DNA from: Candidatus Paceibacter sp.
GTDB lineage: Bacteria; Patescibacteriota; Patescibacteriia; SG8-24; DYFX01
Assembly (NCBI GenBank): GCA_020724945.1
Contig: DYFX01000015.1
Location: 1-18,804, forward strand
Length of the DNA stretch: 18,804 nt
Direction: 5' to 3'
Shown: one piece after another, positions 9,647 through 16,334 of the stretch
How positions within the stretch are numbered: the stretch's first letter is position 1
How the letters are laid out: each line of letters opens with the position of its first letter
Notes under the pieces: model-generated
Database searches by the model: none
What the model saw: the letters and a program-made list of their open reading frames with translations, nothing else
Told to the model about the DNA's origin: nothing
Position numbers and translations under genes: made by a program

Positions 9647-10852
9647 TCAGGTGGCGGAGAGGGACGCGGGGACGCGTTCCTTCCAGAGCTCGAAGTAGCT
9701 CTTGGTCTCGACCGGTTCCTGGGGGCAGAGCCGGTCGATGACGCGGCGCATCGCCGTCAGGTGGGAGGCGTCGCCGGCGCGGACCTCGAACCAGTTGCCC
9801 ATCAGGTCGAACTCGTCGCGGGCCACGACGACATCGCCGGCCAGGAAGAGCGTGCGGCGCTTCGTGAAGGTGGCCATCGTCTCGTAGTCGTCGGTGAACC
9901 AGCGCATGGCGTCCGAGGGCAGGGCGATGGGCGAAGTGCCGTGGCGGGCGCCGTCGGTGCCGGAGAGGAATGGGCCCTTGTAGGTCAGCAGGACCTCGCC
10001 GTTCTCCATCCGCAGGCGCAGGATCTCGCCGCGATGCTCGCGCGTCTTCGGCCGCATGAAGCGGTCGGTCTGGCGCACGGAGCTGCCGAGCCGCACGGCG
10101 CCGCAGAGTCCGGCCACATGGTCGTCCGCGCGGAAGCCGCGCGCCTTGAGCTGGTACTGGACGGGGCCGGCGCGGTGCGCCTCGACCGCCGGGTCGTAGC
10201 ACGACTCGACGATGATGTCGGCTTCGGCGGCGGTCGGGTCGATGAAGTCCTTCTTGGACGGCCAGACCGTGGTGAAGTACTGCTCGAGCACCTCGCGGGA
10301 GCTCTGCCGCGTGCGGCCGTTCGGGCCGGCGTCGCGGAAGAGGCGCCGCAGCATCGAGCTGTCGTGGTCGGAGCGGACGAAGACCTTGAGGTCGGCGAGC
10401 GCGAGCAGATCCGGGTGGCGCAGGGCGAAGAGGCCGTCGACCAGGACGAAGGTCCTGGGGACGAAGTCCTGCTCGCCGGCGCGCTCGCCGGAGGCGAAGT
10501 CGTAGCGCGGGATCTTCAGCGCGCGGCCGATGCGGGCCTTCGCGAGCTGCGCGGCGGCCAGCCCCAGGTCGAGCGCCTCGGGGCGGTCGAAGTGCGGGAT
10601 GCCTTCCGCGCGCATGCGGTCGACGCCGACATAGTAGTCGTCGAGCGACAGCACGGCGACCGCGCCGCCGGGCGCGCCGAGCGCGGCATCAAGCCGCTCG
10701 GCGAGGCGTTCGATGAGGTAGCCCTTGCCGTCGCCGGATCCGCCGGCCACGGCCACGATGACGGGCTTCCCGCGCGCCTTCCGATCCTTGAGCTTCAGCA
10801 TCAGGGGGACGAGGGTCTCGGGGGCCGCGTCGCTGCGTACGCTTCTCTTCAT
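9647..10852 (-). CDS. Uridine kinase-like P-loop NTPase fused to a CYTH (triphosphate tunnel) domain
   Basis: A 401-residue fusion. The N-terminal half (about 28-220) follows the uridine kinase/phosphoribulokinase pattern: P-loop GGSGDGKG (37-44), SLDDYY (69-74), FDRPEALD, IPRYDF, a VLVDGLFAL segment, and FIDPTAAEADIIV. The residue after P-loop Lys43 is Gly44 where Ser/Thr normally binds Mg-nucleotide. The C-terminal half (about 228-375) matches a CYTH tunnel: an N-terminal VQYQLK segment where families have ExExK (here Gln232/Gln234/Lys236), RLR (279-281), LTYKGP (289-294), and the FDLMGNWFEV strand. Plant TTM1/TTM2 proteins share this architecture. Substrate is unknown; pyrophosphate or triphosphate hydrolysis is the family expectation. 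It has a good promoter and an AAGGAG ribosome site. Confidence 0.85.
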   Translation of the reverse strand: MKRSVRSDAAPETLVPLMLKLKDRKARGKPVIVAVAGGSGDGKGYLIERLAERLDAALGAPGGAVAVLSLDDYYVGVDRMRAEGIPHFDRPEALDLGLAAAQLAKARIGRALKIPRYDFASGERAGEQDFVPRTFVLVDGLFALRHPDLLALADLKVFVRSDHDSSMLRRLFRDAGPNGRTRQSSREVLEQYFTTVWPSKKDFIDPTAAEADIIVESCYDPAVEAHRAGPVQYQLKARGFRADDHVAGLCGAVRLGSSVRQTDRFMRPKTREHRGEILRLRMENGEVLLTYKGPFLSGTDGARHGTSPIALPSDAMRWFTDDYETMATFTKRRTLFLAGDVVVARDEFDLMGNWFEVRAGDASHLTAMRRVIDRLCPQEPVETKSYFELWKERVPASLSAT

Positions 10853-10862
10853 GTGCTTCGAT

Positions 10863-10868
10863 CTCCTT
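10863..10868 (-). promoter_or_regulatory. Shine-Dalgarno site of the kinase-CYTH gene
   Basis: AAGGAG on the minus strand, 10 bases before the ATG at 10852. It fixes the start codon. It is the only convincing Shine-Dalgarno sequence I found at any start in the window. Confidence 0.7.
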
Positions 10869-10887
10869 GGTGGAAAGGACCGGCCGG

Positions 10888-10916
10888 AGCATACGACCGA
10901 AAAGGCGCCCCGTCAA
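10888..10916 (-). promoter_or_regulatory. Sigma70-type promoter of the kinase-CYTH gene
   Basis: TTGACG (-35, 10916-10911) and TATGCT (-10, 10893-10888) are separated by exactly 17 bases, giving a leader of about 28 bases with a Shine-Dalgarno site. The -35 contains the TGA stop of the upstream PAS gene and lies in the loop and stem of that gene's terminator. Confidence 0.75.
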
Positions 10917-10924
10917 GGGGCGCC
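10900..10924 (-). terminator. Intrinsic terminator of the surface protein-kinase-PAS operon
   Basis: On the minus strand, GGCGCCCC (10924-10917) pairs with GGGGCGCC (10911-10904) around a 5-base loop TTGAC and is followed by TTTT (10903-10900). The PAS gene's stop TGA (10915-10913) is in the loop. The hairpin overlaps the -35 box of the next promoter. Confidence 0.85.
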
Positions 10925-11419
10925 GCCTTCCAGTTCCGCGATCCGCCGCTTGAGCTCGATCATCTTGCTCTCGCGATCGATCATGAGCCGCGTCAGCTCT
11001 TCCATGTCCTTGACCTGGCGTTCGCGTTCTTCCTGCGCGGCTTTCGCCGCCGTGATGTCCTCGACGATCGCGATCCAGTAATCCTTCCCCTCCACCACGA
11101 CCTGACGCAGGCTCATGGCGGCCCAGAAAAAACCGCCGTCCTTTTTCCTGAAGCGCACCTCTTCGCGCGTCAGCGAGCCTTTCGCCCGGGCGATGCCGAG
11201 CAGCCGCTCGCGCTCGCCCGGCCCGTCGTGGTAGAGCGCCGCGACGCTGCCGAGCGCCATCACTTCCTCGCGCGTCCAGCCGCCGTAGAGGCGCATCGCC
11301 TCGTTGAAATCCATGAGGACGCCGCGGCTGTCGGAGATGCCGAAACCGACGGGCGACGAGGCGAAGAATTCACGGTACAGGCCTGCGGGGATGGCGGGGT
11401 TTTCCATACGGCGGTTCAT
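10913..11419 (-). CDS. PAS-domain signalling protein with C-terminal coiled coil
   Basis: A 168-residue cytoplasmic sensor or partner protein. The PAS fold spans about residues 14-125, with FFASSPVGFGISDSRGVLMDFNEAM, a WTREEVMALG segment, and the PAC-type strand end YWIAIVEDITAAK. A charged heptad-like helix follows to the C-terminus (MIDRESKMIELKRRIAELE), typical of PAS proteins that dimerise or feed a kinase. No kinase, cyclase or HTH output domain is present. The start is the ATG at 11419, which overlaps the histidine kinase stop in an ATGA; an in-frame ATG at 11641 would lie deep inside the kinase gene and encodes Arg/His-rich shadow sequence. It probably modulates the adjacent kinase. 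The stop codon lies inside the operon terminator loop. Confidence 0.85.
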   Translation of the reverse strand: MNRRMENPAIPAGLYREFFASSPVGFGISDSRGVLMDFNEAMRLYGGWTREEVMALGSVAALYHDGPGERERLLGIARAKGSLTREEVRFRKKDGGFFWAAMSLRQVVVEGKDYWIAIVEDITAAKAAQEERERQVKDMEELTRLMIDRESKMIELKRRIAELEGGAP

Positions 11420-12789
11420 TTCGTCTCGACGGCGGGGAAGGCGATGGACATCTGGGTACCGACGCCTTCGATGGAGTCGACATAGATCTGGCCCTTCTGC
11501 AGCTCGACGAGCTGTTTGGTGATCCAGAGCCCCAAGCCGGTGCCGGGAATCGTCCGCGTGGCGTCGGTCGCGATGCGGTAGAACTTCTGGAAGAGGCGTT
11601 CGCGCGCCTGGGGCGACATGCCGAGTCCGGTGTCCGTGCACTTGATCTTCACCAGGCCGCCTTCAAGATAGGCCGTGACCGTCACGGATCCCTTCGGCGT
11701 GTACTTGATGGCGTTGCCGACGATGTTGACGAGGATCTGCTTCATGCGCGCGGGATCGACGGCGATCTTCGGCAGGGGTTCCGCCGGCGCCTCGAAGGCG
11801 AAGGTCAGGCCCTTGTTCTTGGCGTTGGTCTCCAGCTCCTCCATCACGCCGCGGATCAGCTCCTCGGGCTGCGACGGGACGGGATCGATCGCGAGGCGGC
11901 CCTGCTCGATGCGCGAGACGTTCAGCAGGTCCTCGACGAGGTCGCCGAGCCGCTCGGAGAGCGTGTAGAGCGTCGCCATCTTCTCGCGCGCCACGCCCTG
12001 GAACGGCCCGAAGGCGTTCTCGAGGAAGAGCGACAGGAACCCCTTGATGGCCGAGATCGGCGTCATCAGCTCGTGCGAGGCCATCGAGATGAACTCGTCC
12101 TTCATCTTGTCGACCTCCTTGAGCTTGCGGAAGAGGAGCGCGTACTGGAAGAGGCGCGTGTTGGACGCGAGGATGAGCACCGTGACCAGCACGGTCAGCG
12201 CCAGCAGGATGTAGGAACGGAAGAGCGTGGCCGCGACGCGCGCGTCGAGCGTCTCGAGCGAGAGCTTCATGAAGACGAGCGCCTTCTTCTCGCCGTCCGC
12301 GTCGAGGATCGGCATGATGACGCCCCAGTAGCGCTTGCCGCTGGCGCGCGGGAGATCCTCGTCGTTGGAGGAGGCGTTGTCGGCGCGCGTCAGGAAGGCG
12401 AAGGCCTCGTCCTGCGTCCAGGCCAGTACGTTCTGCACCTGGCTCGAGGACTTGCCGATGGCGTTCCCGTCGAGGCTCGCCACGATGCGGAAGCGTTCGC
12501 TCGGGAGCGCGGCGCCGTCGGGGACGAGCACTTCGAGCGCGCGCACCTCGCCGACCTGCCCCGCGACATCCAGCACGAGCGCCTGGAGCGCCTCGGGATC
12601 GTCGAGCGCGTCCTTGGCGGCGACATTGAAGAGCCGTCCCACGATGAGCGCCTGGCGCTGGAGGGCGACATCGGTGTCTTCCTTGAAGCCGCGGACCGCG
12701 TAGAGCGTGTTGGCGACGATCAGGATCGGCACCAGCACGATGAGGATGCCGGCGTAGACGATCTGCCAATATTTCTTGAGGGCGATCAT
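11416..12789 (-). CDS. Membrane sensor histidine kinase
   Basis: A two-component sensor of 457 residues. TM1 (about 9-30, VYAGILIVLVPILIVANTLYAV) and TM2 (about 192-212) flank an extracytoplasmic region of about 160 residues with Cache-like features (GKRYWGVIMPILDADGEKKALVFMKLS, by eye). The HisKA helix carries the H-box SMASHELMTPISAIKG with phospho-acceptor His239. The HATPase domain has the N-box (QILVNIVGNAIKYT), G1 (DTGLGM) and G2 (GTGLGLWITK). It is complete and apparently active. It is translationally coupled by ATGA overlaps to the surface protein before it and the PAS protein after it. No response regulator is encoded in the window, so its output partner lies elsewhere. Confidence 0.93.
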   Translation of the reverse strand: MIALKKYWQIVYAGILIVLVPILIVANTLYAVRGFKEDTDVALQRQALIVGRLFNVAAKDALDDPEALQALVLDVAGQVGEVRALEVLVPDGAALPSERFRIVASLDGNAIGKSSSQVQNVLAWTQDEAFAFLTRADNASSNDEDLPRASGKRYWGVIMPILDADGEKKALVFMKLSLETLDARVAATLFRSYILLALTVLVTVLILASNTRLFQYALLFRKLKEVDKMKDEFISMASHELMTPISAIKGFLSLFLENAFGPFQGVAREKMATLYTLSERLGDLVEDLLNVSRIEQGRLAIDPVPSQPEELIRGVMEELETNAKNKGLTFAFEAPAEPLPKIAVDPARMKQILVNIVGNAIKYTPKGSVTVTAYLEGGLVKIKCTDTGLGMSPQARERLFQKFYRIATDATRTIPGTGLGLWITKQLVELQKGQIYVDSIEGVGTQMSIAFPAVETK

Positions 12790-15482
12790 AGGCCGGCCCC
12801 GGCGTCCGGCACGCCGGACTTCTTCACTTGGCGGATGATGGCGATGACGAGGAAGAGCGCGAGCGCGATGAGCGCGAGGCCGCCGTAGATGAAGCGGCGC
12901 GAGAGCTCGGCCGGCGCCTCCTCGACATTGACGTCGGGACGGAGGAAGTCCTCTTCGGTAACGGCTTGCGCCTCGCGGACGAAGAAGGCGAGCGGCGACG
13001 AGGCGGCCACGAGCTTGCCCGTGTCGTCGTTGACGGAGACATACGCCTCATGGCGGCCTTCGGCGAGCTTGCTGCCGAAGGCGTAGGTCCAGTTGCCGTT
13101 CTCGTCGGTCGTGGTGGTCACGACGACGGGCAGGTAGCTGTAGACGAAGAGGGTGACGACGGAATTCGGCGCCGCCGTGCCGGAAAGGACGATGGCGTCC
13201 TCGACCCCGACCTCCGGAACGGCGGCGATGGTGAACGAGGGATCGATGAGCGCATCCTCCGCGTCGCGCGGCTCCTCGAGCGCGAGGCCTTCGAGAATGG
13301 CCTTCTCGACGCCGCGGACGGGCCGTTCGAGCGATCCGGGGCCGAGCGGGTTATAGCCGTTCCTGACCTCTTCGCCGTCGCTGAAGCCGTCGCCGTCGGT
13401 GTCGGCCGCGAAGGGGTCCGTACCATGACGGCGTTCGACATCGTCCGGAAGCCCGTCGCCGTCGCTGTCGAGCGTGAGCAGGGCGGGAGCTTCGCCGCGG
13501 GACGCCATCACGCGCCAGCGGTCCTCCGGCCGCAGTCGGAACGCGAGCAAGCGTCCGATCGCCGGCGGCATCTCGTCGGGCGCGAACGCCTTTCCGGCGG
13601 CCTCGCGCGCGGCCTCGGCCGCTTCGACGAGCTCGCGATCCTCGGCCAAGCCGAAGAGCTTCATCTCGTCGACCGGCGCGCCGAGGCGTTCAAGGAGCGC
13701 CGTGCAGGTCTCGCGCGTGCGGGCGCCGGCTTCGAGGCACTCCCGGCTTTGGTAGGTGGCTTTCAGCCAGTCGGCGCAGCGTGCCGGAAGGATGCCGGCC
13801 GCGCGGCAGGCGTCGGCGAGGGCCGGCGGAATCGAGGGGGCGCTGGCCGGAGGCGTGGTCGTCGCGGCGATCGTCGTCGCGGTCAGGGGTGGCGGAGGCG
13901 GCGGGAGCGGTTCCGTCGTCGTGGCTCCGGAGGGAGGAGGCGGAAGCGGAACCGTTTCGCCCGTCGTCGTCGCGGTCGGCGGAGGCGGAGGCGGAGGAAG
14001 CGTCTCGATGGGCCGCTTCACGGCGAAGCGGCGCTCCGTCGAAAGGACTTCCTTGCCGGCGACGAGCGCGCGCACGCGGAAGCGGTATTCGCCGTCGGGG
14101 CCTTCGAAGATCGCCGTCCAGAAGTCGCCCGTCGGCGTCTTCGAGGCGAGGACGATGGTTTCGCGGCCGGCGGCATCGATGACCAAGGCGACCACGCGCT
14201 CGGGCAGGCCGTCCTTCACGCGCGCGGAAATCGGCACGGGTCCGGCGAACGGCTCGGTCTGCGAGGGCGAGAAGAGCTCGATCGTCGGCTGTACGGCGGG
14301 CACGGGCTCGGGAGGAGGTGGCTCGGATGTCGCGGCCGTACCCGTCGCCGTCACGGTCGGCGGCGGGGCGATCTTGAACGAGCGGAACGACGAGGCTGCG
14401 ACCGTCGAACCGTCCGTAAGGACGGCGCGCGCTCCGACGCGATACGCCCCTGCCTCTCCGACGAACATCGCGACCCAGTCGCCGCCCGCGCCGACGGCGC
14501 CCGGGAGCGCGCGCGTGACGCCCGCCGGATCGAGGACTTCGAACAGCATCGAGGTGGCGGTGGCGTTGGCGACGCGCGCGGCGAGCGCGACAGGGCTCGC
14601 GAGCTCCGATCCTTCGACAGGCGTGAGCAGCGAGACGGATGGCGGAGCCGTCACCGGTTGGGCGGGCGCGGGCGCCGGAGCCTCCGCCGCCGGGACCTGG
14701 ATGTCGCGCGGGAGCGATTCGCGGGCGCCGGCGGGCGATTCCGCGACGAGGACGACGCGGTAGAGCTCTCCGCCGGGGACGGCGAAGGTCGCGTGCCACG
14801 AACCGTCCGTCATGCGCGCGGCCGGGTACTGTCCGAGGAAGGCGAGGCCCGTGAGTCCGCGCACGCGGAAGAAGGCCGTCGGCGCGTCGAAGCCTTCGTG
14901 GCGGCCGAGCGCCTCGATCTTCGGCTCCGTGCCGGGCCAGGCCTCGACGCGCAGGATCTCCACGATCTTCTCGGTCGCGGTCGTGCCGGCAGGCTCGTTC
15001 GTGCCGGAGGGTTCCGTCGAAGTCGTCGCGTTCGGGTCGAAGATCGTGAAGGTCACCGGTCGCGAGGAGACGACGCTCGTGCCCGTTTCCCGAGAGGTGC
15101 CTTGCGCCTTCACCGTATGGGACGCGCCGGGGATCCCGTTGAAGGGGTCCGACACCCAAAGCGTCGGATCCGTGGCGCTCGCGAGATGGCCCGGGATCGT
15201 CAGGGTATTCCCGTCCGGCATCGCGACCAGGAACATCAGGTCGCGGAGCGTGGCGTTCAGGGAGGTCGCGCGGAAGCGGACGGGATTCGAGACAGGGCTC
15301 GTCCCGAACTCGTCGATGCGGATGTCGGGGGCGTTGACGGCGAGATCGACGGCGCGGAGGGCTTGCGGACCGAGGGCCAGCGACGCGAAAATCAGCGCCG
15401 CCGCGAGCGCGACGAACCGGCGTTCACGCGTCCCGTCGAGCCGCGCGATCTGATGGTGGATCCAGAGCCGTACCTCGCTCAT
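12786..15482 (-). CDS. Large membrane-anchored surface protein with Ig-like domains and calcium-binding TSP3-type repeats
   Basis: An 898-residue envelope protein, not a named family. A short cytoplasmic N-terminus is followed by a signal or anchor helix (about 22-42, RRFVALAAALIFASLALGPQALRA). The long outside region has several beta-sandwich (Ig-like) modules at about 45-480 and a Pro/Thr-rich linker at about 490-550. Next come a four-cysteine helical segment (DACRAAGILPARC, SRECLEAG, RETC) and two thrombospondin type-3 style loops, DSDGDGLPDD (from 672) and DTDGDGFSDGEE, expected to bind calcium. A further Ig-like domain (LSGTAAPNSVVTLFVYS) and a C-terminal membrane helix (about 862-883) with a basic tail complete it. 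I chose the ATG at 15482 because it precedes the signal helix. Coupling to a histidine kinase suggests a sensing partner role, which is inference. Confidence 0.85.
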   Translation of the reverse strand: MSEVRLWIHHQIARLDGTRERRFVALAAALIFASLALGPQALRAVDLAVNAPDIRIDEFGTSPVSNPVRFRATSLNATLRDLMFLVAMPDGNTLTIPGHLASATDPTLWVSDPFNGIPGASHTVKAQGTSRETGTSVVSSRPVTFTIFDPNATTSTEPSGTNEPAGTTATEKIVEILRVEAWPGTEPKIEALGRHEGFDAPTAFFRVRGLTGLAFLGQYPAARMTDGSWHATFAVPGGELYRVVLVAESPAGARESLPRDIQVPAAEAPAPAPAQPVTAPPSVSLLTPVEGSELASPVALAARVANATATSMLFEVLDPAGVTRALPGAVGAGGDWVAMFVGEAGAYRVGARAVLTDGSTVAASSFRSFKIAPPPTVTATGTAATSEPPPPEPVPAVQPTIELFSPSQTEPFAGPVPISARVKDGLPERVVALVIDAAGRETIVLASKTPTGDFWTAIFEGPDGEYRFRVRALVAGKEVLSTERRFAVKRPIETLPPPPPPPTATTTGETVPLPPPPSGATTTEPLPPPPPPLTATTIAATTTPPASAPSIPPALADACRAAGILPARCADWLKATYQSRECLEAGARTRETCTALLERLGAPVDEMKLFGLAEDRELVEAAEAAREAAGKAFAPDEMPPAIGRLLAFRLRPEDRWRVMASRGEAPALLTLDSDGDGLPDDVERRHGTDPFAADTDGDGFSDGEEVRNGYNPLGPGSLERPVRGVEKAILEGLALEEPRDAEDALIDPSFTIAAVPEVGVEDAIVLSGTAAPNSVVTLFVYSYLPVVVTTTTDENGNWTYAFGSKLAEGRHEAYVSVNDDTGKLVAASSPLAFFVREAQAVTEEDFLRPDVNVEEAPAELSRRFIYGGLALIALALFLVIAIIRQVKKSGVPDAGAGL
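13820..14010 (-). repeat. Proline/threonine-rich low-complexity linker of the surface protein
   Basis: Three runs of proline (about 7, 4 and 6) alternate with Thr/Ala-rich spacers such as TATTTGET, SGATTTEP and TATTIAATTT. The DNA is a degenerate imperfect repeat of GGC/GGA-rich units on the plus strand. It probably forms an extended stalk separating the membrane-distal Ig-like domains from the calcium-binding region. Confidence 0.7.
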
Positions 15483-15504
15483 ACACAGGCGCGATTGCCT
15501 GCTG

Positions 15505-15513
15505 ATTTTACCA
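15505..15513 (-). promoter_or_regulatory. Extended -10 promoter of the surface protein-kinase-PAS operon
   Basis: TG-G-TAAAAT on the minus strand (15513-15505) ends 22 bases before the ATG at 15482. No good -35 is visible. The predicted leader is about 15 bases without a Shine-Dalgarno sequence. It lies downstream of the terminator of the Cys-rich gene, so the operon has its own start. Confidence 0.5.
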
Positions 15514-15536
15514 CGAACGCAGGCCTTCGGCACGCC

Positions 15537-15565
15537 AAACGAAAACGGCCGCCTTAGCGGCCGTT
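15537..15565 (-). terminator. Intrinsic terminator overlapping the stop codon of the Cys-rich gene
   Basis: On the minus strand, AACGGCCGC (15565-15557) pairs perfectly with GCGGCCGTT (15552-15544) around the loop TAAG, then TTCGTTT follows. The loop contains the TAA stop (15556-15554) of the Cys-rich gene. Confidence 0.82.
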
Positions 15566-15724
15566 CCCGCACGCGCAGCCGCCGCCCATGCAGCAGCCGC
15601 TCGCGTTTTCCGGCTTGGAGCAGTCGCAGCCGTCGCAGCCCTTGTCGGGGCAGGCGTCGCAGCAGCCTTTCTCCTCGCCATCCTTCTTCTTTTCCTCGCC
15701 GTCGTGCATGCAGCAGGCGTCCAT
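15554..15724 (-). CDS. Small cysteine-rich protein, possibly metal-binding
   Basis: A 56-residue protein with 12 cysteines, at positions 4, 5, 21, 22, 25, 30, 33, 35, 44, 45, 50 and 52. It starts MDACCMHDGEEKKKDGEEK and ends CCMGGGCACGNGR. There is no signal peptide or membrane helix, so it is probably cytoplasmic. The CC, CxxC and CxC spacing resembles metallothionein-like metal chelators, but no named family is recognised and structural roles are possible. Coding status is supported by a plausible upstream promoter (TTTACA or TTACAA, then TAGCAT), a uniform GC-rich third-codon pattern, and a perfect terminator whose loop contains the stop codon. It is divergent from the 15799 operon. It is easily missed because it is short. 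Confidence 0.72.
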   Translation of the reverse strand: MDACCMHDGEEKKKDGEEKGCCDACPDKGCDGCDCSKPENASGCCMGGGCACGNGR

Positions 15725-15742
15725 AAGGTGGTGGTTCGCCTC

Positions 15743-15772
15743 ATGCTAGCCGCAGTCGAGGGTTCTTGTAAA
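15743..15772 (-). promoter_or_regulatory. Promoter of the Cys-rich gene
   Basis: TTTACA (15772-15767) with an 18-base spacer, or TTACAA with 17, precedes TAGCAT (15748-15743) on the minus strand. The -10 ends 18 bases before the ATG at 15724. The -35 region is shared with the divergent promoter of the 15799 gene. Confidence 0.5.
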
Positions 15773-15792
15773 GCCTTCAGGCGTGGTAGAAT
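15763..15792 (+). promoter_or_regulatory. Extended -10 promoter of the GerMN-kelch operon (leaderless type)
   Basis: TG-G-TAGAAT at 15784-15792 ends six bases before the ATG at 15799, so transcription should begin at about the A of the ATG. A weak -35, TTCTTG (15763-15768), has an 18-base spacer. It overlaps the -35 of the divergent Cys-rich gene promoter. Confidence 0.6.
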
Positions 15793-15798
15793 GGCGCC

Positions 15799-16008
15799 AT
15801 GCTTACCGAATCCCCAAAACCCGCGTCGAGCTCGCTCGACACCTTCATCAAGGTCCTGACCGTCATCAAGCTCCTCATCCAGCTGGCCTTCTACGGCATC
15901 CTGCTGGGCGGCACCCTCTGGTTCCTGCTGGCCAACCCCCTGCCGAAGATGATGGAGGATTTCCAGGCCGACGCGCTCAAGTCGCTCATGGAGCAGTACG
16001 GGAACTGA
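15799..16008 (+). CDS. Small single-pass membrane protein, unknown function
   Basis: A 69-residue protein with a short polar N-terminus (MLTESPKPASSSLDTFIK), one or two closely spaced hydrophobic helices between about residues 20 and 46 (KLLIQLAFYGILLGGTLWFLLA), and an amphipathic acidic C-terminus (MMEDFQADALKSLMEQYGN). It is not recognised as a family. It is the first gene of a five-gene unit, started by an extended -10 box six bases from its ATG. It is joined to the next gene by the one-base junction TGATATG. The context suggests an envelope role shared with the downstream exported proteins. Confidence 0.72.
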   Translation: MLTESPKPASSSLDTFIKVLTVIKLLIQLAFYGILLGGTLWFLLANPLPKMMEDFQADALKSLMEQYGN

Positions 16009-16009
16009 T

Positions 16010-16333
16010 ATGCGCGCCGCGACCTTCCTGTTCGCCGTGGCCTGGTTCGCGGGCGCGGCGTACGCCGGATATCGGCTGACGGAACGGAGCTTCGCGTGGA
16101 TCGGGGACGCGTCCGCGACGCCGGTCGTCGTCACCAAGGAAGAGACGATCGTCATCGATGTCGAGACCTTGAAAGGGAGCACGCCGGAGGAACTGCGCGA
16201 GATGGCGGCGACCCTTTCGCCCCAGCAGATCTTGTGCCTGCGCGCGTCCATCTCGTCCGACCGCGTCACGGCCGTCCTCTCCGGCGACATCACGCCGGAG
16301 GAGGAAGCCGCCGCCCGAAAATGCCTAGAATGA
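16010..16333 (+). CDS. Small anchored or secreted protein, unknown function
   Basis: A 107-residue protein with an N-terminal signal or anchor helix (about 3-21, ATFLFAVAWFAGAAYAGYR). A short beta-like stretch (TPVVVTKEETIVIDVE) follows, then a C-terminal mostly helical region (STPEELREMAATLSPQQILCLRAS to ITPEEEAAARKCLE) with two cysteines that could form a disulfide outside the cell. The family is not recognised. It is flanked by one-base junctions (TGATATG at both ends), so it is very likely translated by reinitiation within the operon. A TAGAAT string at its 3' end is too close to the next ATG to act as that gene's promoter. Confidence 0.7.
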   Translation: MRAATFLFAVAWFAGAAYAGYRLTERSFAWIGDASATPVVVTKEETIVIDVETLKGSTPEELREMAATLSPQQILCLRASISSDRVTAVLSGDITPEEEAAARKCLE

Positions 16334-16334
16334 T

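Noticed and set aside
11420..11641. Longer N-terminus for the PAS protein from an ATG at 11641
   Set aside because: The added 74 residues are Arg/His-rich, lie inside the kinase ATPase domain in another frame, and precede a clean ATGA-coupled start.
12828..15557. A 909-residue open frame on the plus strand opposite the surface protein
   Set aside because: Arg/Gly/Glu-biased shadow translation. The minus strand has a signal helix, Ig-like domains, calcium loops and a C-terminal membrane helix.
16326..16331. TAGAAT just before the GerMN gene as a promoter
   Set aside because: It ends only 3 bases before the ATG, too close for a transcript to include the start codon. It is also part of the previous gene's last codons and stop.
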